Of a stretch of 40,851 nucleotides of DNA, positions 36,237-40,851 are shown in pieces. Position 1 is the stretch's first letter, and each line of letters starts with the position of its first letter. The stretch is from the NCBI GenBank assembly GCA_017642425.1, contig JAGCPB010000038.1, positions 1-40,851 of the forward strand. Direction: 5' to 3'. A model generated the notes under the pieces. That model did no database searches and was not told the origin of the DNA. It was given only the letters and a program-made list of their open reading frames with translations. A program made the translations under genes and the position numbers. This DNA is from Bacteroidaceae bacterium (GTDB taxonomy: Bacteria; Bacteroidota; Bacteroidia; Bacteroidales; Bacteroidaceae).

Positions 36237-37769
36237 ATGTTTGATAATTTTGAAATTTGGTGGGTCACCGGTGCACAGCTCCTTTACGGAGGCGATGCAG
36301 TAGTTGCAGTGGACGGTCACTCAAAGGAGATGGTTGAAGGTCTGAACAAGAGCGGAAACATCCCCGTCAAGATAGTATATAAAGGTACTGCCAACAGCAG
36401 CAACGAGGTTGAGGCCGTAATGAAGGCTGCCAACAATGACAGCAAGTGTATAGGTATCATCACCTGGATGCACACATTCAGCCCCGCTAAGATGTGGATC
36501 AAGGGTCTGCAGGCTCTTGAGAAGCCCCTGCTCCACTTCCACACACAGTACAACACCGATATTCCCTGGGACACCATCGATATGGACTTTATGAACCTGA
36601 ACCAGAGCGCCCACGGCGACATCGAGTTCGGTCACATATGCACCCGTATGCGTGTACCCCGCAAGGTTGTGGTAGGCCACTGGAAGAGCGTTGAGGCTCA
36701 GAAGCAGATTGCCGTATGGGCTCGCGCCGCTGCCGGCCGTGCCGATGCACACAACGTACGCTGCCTTATGTTCGGTATGAACATGAACAACGTGGCTGTT
36801 ACAGACGGTGACCGCGTTGAGTTTGAGCAGCGCATGGGTTACCATGTTGACTACTACCCCGTATCATCACTGATGGACTACTTCAAGAAGGTTACCGATG
36901 CCGAGGCCGATGCCCTTGTTGAGGAGTACAAGAAGCTCTACACCATCAAGATCGATGAGAGCGGCGAGAAGGTATACTGGGAGAAGGTTAAGAACGCAGC
37001 CAAGGCTGAGATAGCTCTGCGTCGCGTGCTCAAGGATGAGAACGCTACCGCTTTCACCACCAACTTTGACGACCTGGGTGATGCCGATATCGACGCCCCT
37101 GATTTCTGCGGATTCGACCAGATTCCGGGCCTGGCATCACAGCGTCTGATGCAGGAGGGTTACGGTTTCGGTGCCGAGGGCGACTGGAAGACAGCCTGCC
37201 TGCAGCGTACTCTCTGGGTTATGAACCAGGGTATGCCCAAGGGTTGCTCATTCCTTGAGGACTACACCCTGAACTTTGCCGCCGACTGCACATCAAGCCT
37301 GCAGAGCCATATGCTGGAGATCTGCCCGCTTATTGCTACCGGCAAGCCCAAGCTGGAGGTTCATTTCCTTGGCATAGGTATCCGCAAGCAGCAGACCGCC
37401 CGCCTGGTATTCACATCCAAGACCGGCCGTGGTATCAAGGCAACCGTTGTTGACCTGGGTAACCGTTTCCGTCTTATTACCAGCGAGGTAGAGTGCATCG
37501 AACCCAAACCGATGCCCAAACTGCCGGTTGCATCGGCCCTCTGGGTTCCGCAGCCTACATTCGAGATTGGCGCAGGCGCATGGATACTGGCAGGTGGCAC
37601 ACACCACAGTGCTTTCTCATACGATATCACTGCCGAGTATTGGGAGGATTTTGCCGAGATGTGCGGTATAGAGTACATCGGTATCGACAAGAATACCACT
37701 ATCAGCAGTTTCAAGCAGCAGCTTCGTAACAACGAGGTTTATTACATGCTAAACAAAGCCCTGAAGTGA
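36237..37769 (+). CDS. araA: L-arabinose isomerase
   Basis: The 510-aa enzyme isomerises L-arabinose to L-ribulose. Family features include WWVTGAQLLYG near the N terminus, ITWMHTFSPAKMWI, HFHTQYNTDIPW, FGAEGDWKTACLQRTLW with the metal-binding E, FLEDYTLNF, SHMLEICP and GGTHHSAFS. AAAGGA lies 7 nt before the ATG. The kinase gene follows after 1 bp. Confidence 0.97.
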   Translation: MFDNFEIWWVTGAQLLYGGDAVVAVDGHSKEMVEGLNKSGNIPVKIVYKGTANSSNEVEAVMKAANNDSKCIGIITWMHTFSPAKMWIKGLQALEKPLLHFHTQYNTDIPWDTIDMDFMNLNQSAHGDIEFGHICTRMRVPRKVVVGHWKSVEAQKQIAVWARAAAGRADAHNVRCLMFGMNMNNVAVTDGDRVEFEQRMGYHVDYYPVSSLMDYFKKVTDAEADALVEEYKKLYTIKIDESGEKVYWEKVKNAAKAEIALRRVLKDENATAFTTNFDDLGDADIDAPDFCGFDQIPGLASQRLMQEGYGFGAEGDWKTACLQRTLWVMNQGMPKGCSFLEDYTLNFAADCTSSLQSHMLEICPLIATGKPKLEVHFLGIGIRKQQTARLVFTSKTGRGIKATVVDLGNRFRLITSEVECIEPKPMPKLPVASALWVPQPTFEIGAGAWILAGGTHHSAFSYDITAEYWEDFAEMCGIEYIGIDKNTTISSFKQQLRNNEVYYMLNKALK

Positions 37770-37770
37770 T

Positions 37771-39369
37771 ATGGCATACGATCCCAAATCAGTAATTGAG
37801 AAAGGTCAGGCCATACTCGGTATCGAGTTTGGCTCGACCCGTATCAAGGCTGTGCTCATTGATCCTGAGTACAAGCCTATAGCACAAGGCAGTCATACAT
37901 GGGAAAACCAGTTGGTTAACGGTCTTTGGACATACAGCGTAGAGAGCATCTGGTTCGGTCTGCAGGACTGCTATGCAAACCTGCGTGAGAACGTGCTCAA
38001 GCAGTACGAAGTTGAGATTGAGAACCTTGCAGCAATTGGCGTAAGCGCCATGATGCACGGCTATATGCCGTTTGACAAGCATGGTGACATACTGGTTCCG
38101 TTCCGCACATGGCGTAACACCAACACCGCCAAGGCAGCCGCCGAGTTGTCCGACCTGTTCGTGTTCAACGTACCTCTGCGCTGGAGCATATCACATCTGT
38201 ATCAGGCTATTCTGGACAACGAGCCGCACGTTAAGAATATTGATTTCCTGACCACTCTGGCAGGTTTCATCCACTGGCAGCTCACAGGCAAGAGAGTTCT
38301 GGGCGTCGGTGACGCATCGGGTATGATTCCCGTTGATCCCAAGACCAAGACCTACAATGCCGATATGGTAGCCAAGTTTGACAAGCTGATTGCTACCAAG
38401 GGTTATCCCTGGAAGCTGCTTGACATTCTGCCCAAGTCACTTGATGCAGGCCAGGATGCAGGCGTGCTGACCGAGGCCGGCGCACGCAAGCTGGATATCA
38501 CCGGTCATCTTAAGCCGGGTGCTCCCATCTGCCCGCCCGAGGGCGATGCTGGTACAGGCATGGTGGCAACCAACGCCGTACGTCCGCGCACCGGTAACGT
38601 ATCGGCCGGAACATCATCATTCTCTATGATAGTACTTGAGAAAGATCTTAAGAAGCCGCATGATGTAATCGATATCGTTACCACTCCCGATGGCAGCCCC
38701 GTTGCCATGGTTCACTGCAACAACTGCACAAGTGACCTGAACGCATGGGTTAACTTGTTCAAGGAGTTTGAGGAGGTGATGGGTATTCCCGTTGATATGG
38801 GCAAACTCTTTACCAACCTGTTCAATGTTGCCCTCAAGGGCAATCCTGACTGCGGCGGCATTATGAGCTACAACTACGTATCAGGTGAGCCTGTTACCGG
38901 TTTTGCCGACGGACGCCCGCTGTTTGTACGTTCTGCAAATGACAAGTTCAACCTGGCCAACTTTATGCGCGCTATCATAAGCGGTGCAATAGGTGTACTC
39001 AAGGTGGGTAATGATATCCTGTTCAACGAGGAGAAGATCAAGGTGGACCGTATTACCGGTCACGGTGGTCTGTTTACTACTCCGGGCGTAGGCCAGAGGA
39101 TTCTGGGCGCTGCACTGAACTCACCTATCTCCTGCATGAAGACTGCAGGTGAGGGCGGTCCCTGGGGTATGGCAATACTGGCATCGTACCTTATCAACAA
39201 CAAGAAGAAGCAGTCATTGGCTGAGTTCCTTGACGATCAGGTATTTGCCGGCGATACCGGAACATCGGTCGCTCCTACCCCTGAGGATGTAGCAGGATTC
39301 AACGCATACATTGAAAACTACAAGAAATGCCTGCCTATTGAGGCTGCAGCTGTAGAATACAAAAAATGA
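37771..39369 (+). CDS. FGGY-family carbohydrate kinase, probable L-ribulokinase
   Basis: The 532-aa sugar kinase has the FGGY fold: phosphate 1 motif GIEFGSTRIKAVL (about 17-29), GVSAMMHGYM, GNVSAGTSSFSM and the C-terminal RITGHGGLFTTPGVGQRILGAAL. Its place after araD-araA fits the step L-ribulose to L-ribulose-5-phosphate. It does not look like E. coli AraB in detail and resembles the separate kinase type of Bacteroides arabinose loci; a xylulokinase role is the alternative. The stop codon lies inside the following terminator stem. Confidence 0.88.
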   Translation: MAYDPKSVIEKGQAILGIEFGSTRIKAVLIDPEYKPIAQGSHTWENQLVNGLWTYSVESIWFGLQDCYANLRENVLKQYEVEIENLAAIGVSAMMHGYMPFDKHGDILVPFRTWRNTNTAKAAAELSDLFVFNVPLRWSISHLYQAILDNEPHVKNIDFLTTLAGFIHWQLTGKRVLGVGDASGMIPVDPKTKTYNADMVAKFDKLIATKGYPWKLLDILPKSLDAGQDAGVLTEAGARKLDITGHLKPGAPICPPEGDAGTGMVATNAVRPRTGNVSAGTSSFSMIVLEKDLKKPHDVIDIVTTPDGSPVAMVHCNNCTSDLNAWVNLFKEFEEVMGIPVDMGKLFTNLFNVALKGNPDCGGIMSYNYVSGEPVTGFADGRPLFVRSANDKFNLANFMRAIISGAIGVLKVGNDILFNEEKIKVDRITGHGGLFTTPGVGQRILGAALNSPISCMKTAGEGGPWGMAILASYLINNKKKQSLAEFLDDQVFAGDTGTSVAPTPEDVAGFNAYIENYKKCLPIEAAAVEYKK

Positions 39370-39404
39370 TACAATTGGGGTCAGCCCCCTTTTGTATCAT
39401 TTTT
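39361..39404 (+). terminator. Terminator overlapping the kinase stop codon
   Basis: AAAAATGATACAA (39362-39374) pairs perfectly with TTGTATCATTTTT (39392-39404), and GGGG/CCCC extends the stem inward around TCAG. The 3' arm ends in a T-run. It contains the kinase TGA. It should end most ara transcripts before the third mutarotase gene 18 bp later. Confidence 0.8.
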
Positions 39405-39421
39405 CAAATAATCATTTAACT

Positions 39422-40552
39422 ATGAAGAAATTATCCAAAGTTTTAATGGCTGTTGCAGCAGTAGTATGCTGCATGTCGGCCGGCGCTGCAAAGCCCAAGT
39501 TCCCCTTGCTGCCCACAGCACCTTATGACACCATCATCGATGGCCAGAAGGTTGCCCTTTATACTATTAAAAAAGGTAAGGTGGCTGCTCAGATCATCAA
39601 CTACGGTGGTTTTGTGGTAGGTCTCTACTCTCCCGACAAGAACGGTGAATATGCCAACCTGGTAACACACTATGATGACATCCATCAGTACATGCGTTAC
39701 AATATGGGTATGGTAGGTCCTGCTCTTGGCCGTTATGCAAACCGTATCGCCAACGGCAAGTTCACACTTGACGGCAAGGAGTATAACATTACCAAGAACA
39801 GCGGACAGCACACCCTTCACGGTGGCGCCAAGGGTTTTGACCACACGGCATGGAAGGTTGTCAAGGCTAAGAAGAACAAGCTGATCCTGAGTTGTGTCCT
39901 GCCCGATGGTCTGGACGGATTCCCCGGCACTCTGACCACCACACTCACCTACTCCATTACCAAGGACGGCGGTCTGCAGATCAGCTATGAGGCTACTACC
40001 GATAAGGCTACTGTTGTCAACCTGTCCAACCACACTTATTTCAATCTGGACGGTGTAGGCAATGGCGACATCATGGACCATCAGCTTTATATCAACGCTG
40101 CTTTCATTACCGAGACTGACCGCAGCAACATCCCGACCGGTGACTGGGGTCTGGTTGACGGTTCCCCTTATGATTTCCAGAAGCCTGTACGTATTGGTGA
40201 CCGTCAGTATTCACCTGCTCCCGCTCAGGGTGGCGGCCGTGGCGGATTCGGTGGCTTTGGCCAGGTTCCCGAAGGCATGGTACGCAACTATGACAACAAC
40301 TTCTGCCTGATTCATACTGAGCAGGGCAAGGTTGAGCAGGTTGCTACTCTCTACTCACCCAAATCGGGTCGTTTCCTGGAGGTTTGGAACAATCATCCGG
40401 GACTTCAGGTTTATACAGGCGCCCGCACAGCTATCGCTCTTGAGTCACAGATGTATCCTGACTCACCTAACCACGACAGCTTCCCGAGCACTACTCTGCG
40501 TCCGGGTGAGAAGTATCAGCACACTGTTATTTACAAGCTTTCTGTTAAGTAA
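39422..40552 (+). CDS. Exported aldose 1-epimerase with Gly-rich insert
   Basis: The start at 39422 (MKKLSKVLMAV) gives 376 aa; the longer frame from 39392 begins inside the terminator. A Sec signal peptide ends near SAGAA-K; no clear lipobox. Catalytic motifs are intact: HTLHGGAKGF, NHTYFNLDG and LESQMYPDSPNH. A Gly/Arg/Phe-rich insert (GGGRGGFGGFGQ, about residues 270-282) is absent from the two other mutarotases of the operon. It would work in the periplasm. No separate promoter is visible, so expression may depend on read-through. Confidence 0.9.
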   Translation: MKKLSKVLMAVAAVVCCMSAGAAKPKFPLLPTAPYDTIIDGQKVALYTIKKGKVAAQIINYGGFVVGLYSPDKNGEYANLVTHYDDIHQYMRYNMGMVGPALGRYANRIANGKFTLDGKEYNITKNSGQHTLHGGAKGFDHTAWKVVKAKKNKLILSCVLPDGLDGFPGTLTTTLTYSITKDGGLQISYEATTDKATVVNLSNHTYFNLDGVGNGDIMDHQLYINAAFITETDRSNIPTGDWGLVDGSPYDFQKPVRIGDRQYSPAPAQGGGRGGFGGFGQVPEGMVRNYDNNFCLIHTEQGKVEQVATLYSPKSGRFLEVWNNHPGLQVYTGARTAIALESQMYPDSPNHDSFPSTTLRPGEKYQHTVIYKLSVK

Positions 40553-40568
40553 GTTTTTGATTTCTTTT

Positions 40569-40607
40569 AAAGAGCTCTGCAGGTTGCTTGCAGGGCTCTT
40601 TTTTTTT
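40569..40607 (+). terminator. Rho-independent terminator of the sugar operon
   Basis: AAAGAGCTCTGCA (40569-40581) pairs with TGCAGGGCTCTTT (40589-40601) with one mismatch, followed by a run of T to 40607. It is the canonical end of the 30.1-40.6 kb unit. Confidence 0.9.
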
Positions 40608-40620
40608 ACACCGCCGTACT

Positions 40621-40735
40621 ATCCCCTTTGGGGACGCAACGTTCCACGACTACTCGAGCTCCTTCCGGGGGCTAAACGTCGAACGCCTCCTTTTTAGTCC
40701 CCTTCGGGGCCTAACAGTATTCTAAGACTTTTCCA
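40621..40735. repeat. Degenerate tandem hairpin units of about 38 bp
   Basis: Three small hairpins, TCCCC-TTT-GGGGA (40622-40634), AGCTCC-TTCCG-GGGGCT (40657-40673) and CCCC-TTC-GGGG (40699-40709), are spaced 37-39 bp. The first two are each followed by AACGT, 3 bp, ACG, then CT-rich DNA, and the third by a decayed copy. I see no coding potential here. The 299 bp from 40553 to 40851 hold the terminator, these units, the possible promoter and a further hairpin. Confidence 0.55.
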
Positions 40736-40741
40736 AATATT

Positions 40742-40773
40742 TTTGGACGTTTTTTTAGAAACTGTTATCGTTG
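40742..40773 (+). promoter_or_regulatory. Possible promoter for a gene right of the window
   Basis: TTTG (40742-40745), 20 bp, then TATCGTTG (40766-40773): -33 exact, -7 with one mismatch. The transcript would begin near 40778 and run off the window. Confidence 0.4.
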
Positions 40774-40796
40774 AGTTTGTTACAATACGGATATCG

Positions 40797-40824
40797 CGGG
40801 GGACGCCTTCTAATGGTGTCCCTC
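40797..40824 (+). repeat. Hairpin in the putative leader at the right edge
   Basis: GGGGGACGCC pairs with GGTGTCCCTC around TTCTAAT, with flanking GATATCG/CGATAT symmetry. It lies 20-50 nt after the predicted transcription start and could be a leader hairpin. Confidence 0.4.
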
Positions 40825-40851
40825 GTTTCCGATATTACCAACTGAGTAAAC

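Noticed and set aside
40621-40735. C/G-rich hairpins as a CRISPR array or tRNA
   Set aside because: Units are too short and degenerate, without regular spacers, and no cloverleaf with acceptor stem can be drawn.

Overview
The window looks like a chromosome segment of a member of the order Bacteroidales (Bacteroidota), probably a gut anaerobe. The evidence is the gene families (DUF4827, DUF4924, DUF4252, DUF5723, a GldE-type protein, an EF-G2-like paralog, an SSS-transporter arabinose locus), Bacteroidota-type lipoprotein signals, and promoters that fit the TTTG-N19-21-TAnnTTTG consensus of this phylum rather than -35/-10 boxes. I see no IS element, phage, CRISPR array, tRNA or rRNA gene. Most of the window is housekeeping DNA with tight gene spacing.

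Layout. 1-8.9 kb (minus strand): an EF-G-like translational GTPase with unusual G motifs (cut by the left edge) behind its own promoter; hemW; glmM; a DUF4827 lipoprotein; an NrnA-like DHH phosphoesterase with a very close promoter; a ComEC that lacks the metallo-beta-lactamase domain; rpe; a 47-codon small ORF; and an ECF sigma factor. 9.1-19.7 kb (minus): fmt, a ClC channel with CBS domains, tsaC, prfC, DUF4924, a LysE-type exporter, a DUF5723 barrel-like protein and a 1004-aa lipoprotein, spaced 0-46 bp apart or overlapping, so probably one operon read from a promoter near 19.7 kb. 19.8-21.6 kb (minus): ssb and gldE.

21.7-25.3 kb (plus): HU, a 29-aa AURKAIP1/COX24-like basic peptide, a strong hairpin, RNase G, then a sigma / membrane protein / DUF4252 trio joined by ATGA overlaps. 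A minus-strand glucosaminidase with LysM domains abuts this trio stop codon to stop codon. 26.3-30.0 kb (plus): cdd, then grpE-dnaJ-folC. 30.1-40.6 kb (plus): a sugar operon with a cytoplasmic mutarotase, galK, a lipoprotein mutarotase, an SSS symporter, araD, araA, an FGGY kinase, a terminator, and a third, exported mutarotase. Together these would import L-arabinose (and perhaps galactose), interconvert anomers on both sides of the inner membrane, and feed galactose-1-phosphate and D-xylulose-5-phosphate into central metabolism; rpe at 7.4-8.0 kb acts on that same pentose-phosphate pool.

The last 300 bp hold a terminator, about three degenerate 38-bp hairpin units and a possible promoter for a gene beyond the window. 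No complete new system is proven. The best leads are the degenerate G domain of the EF-G paralog, the unannotated 47-aa ORF after the ECF sigma gene, the 1004-aa lipoprotein/DUF5723 pair, and the hairpins that separate HU from rng and the kinase from the third mutarotase.
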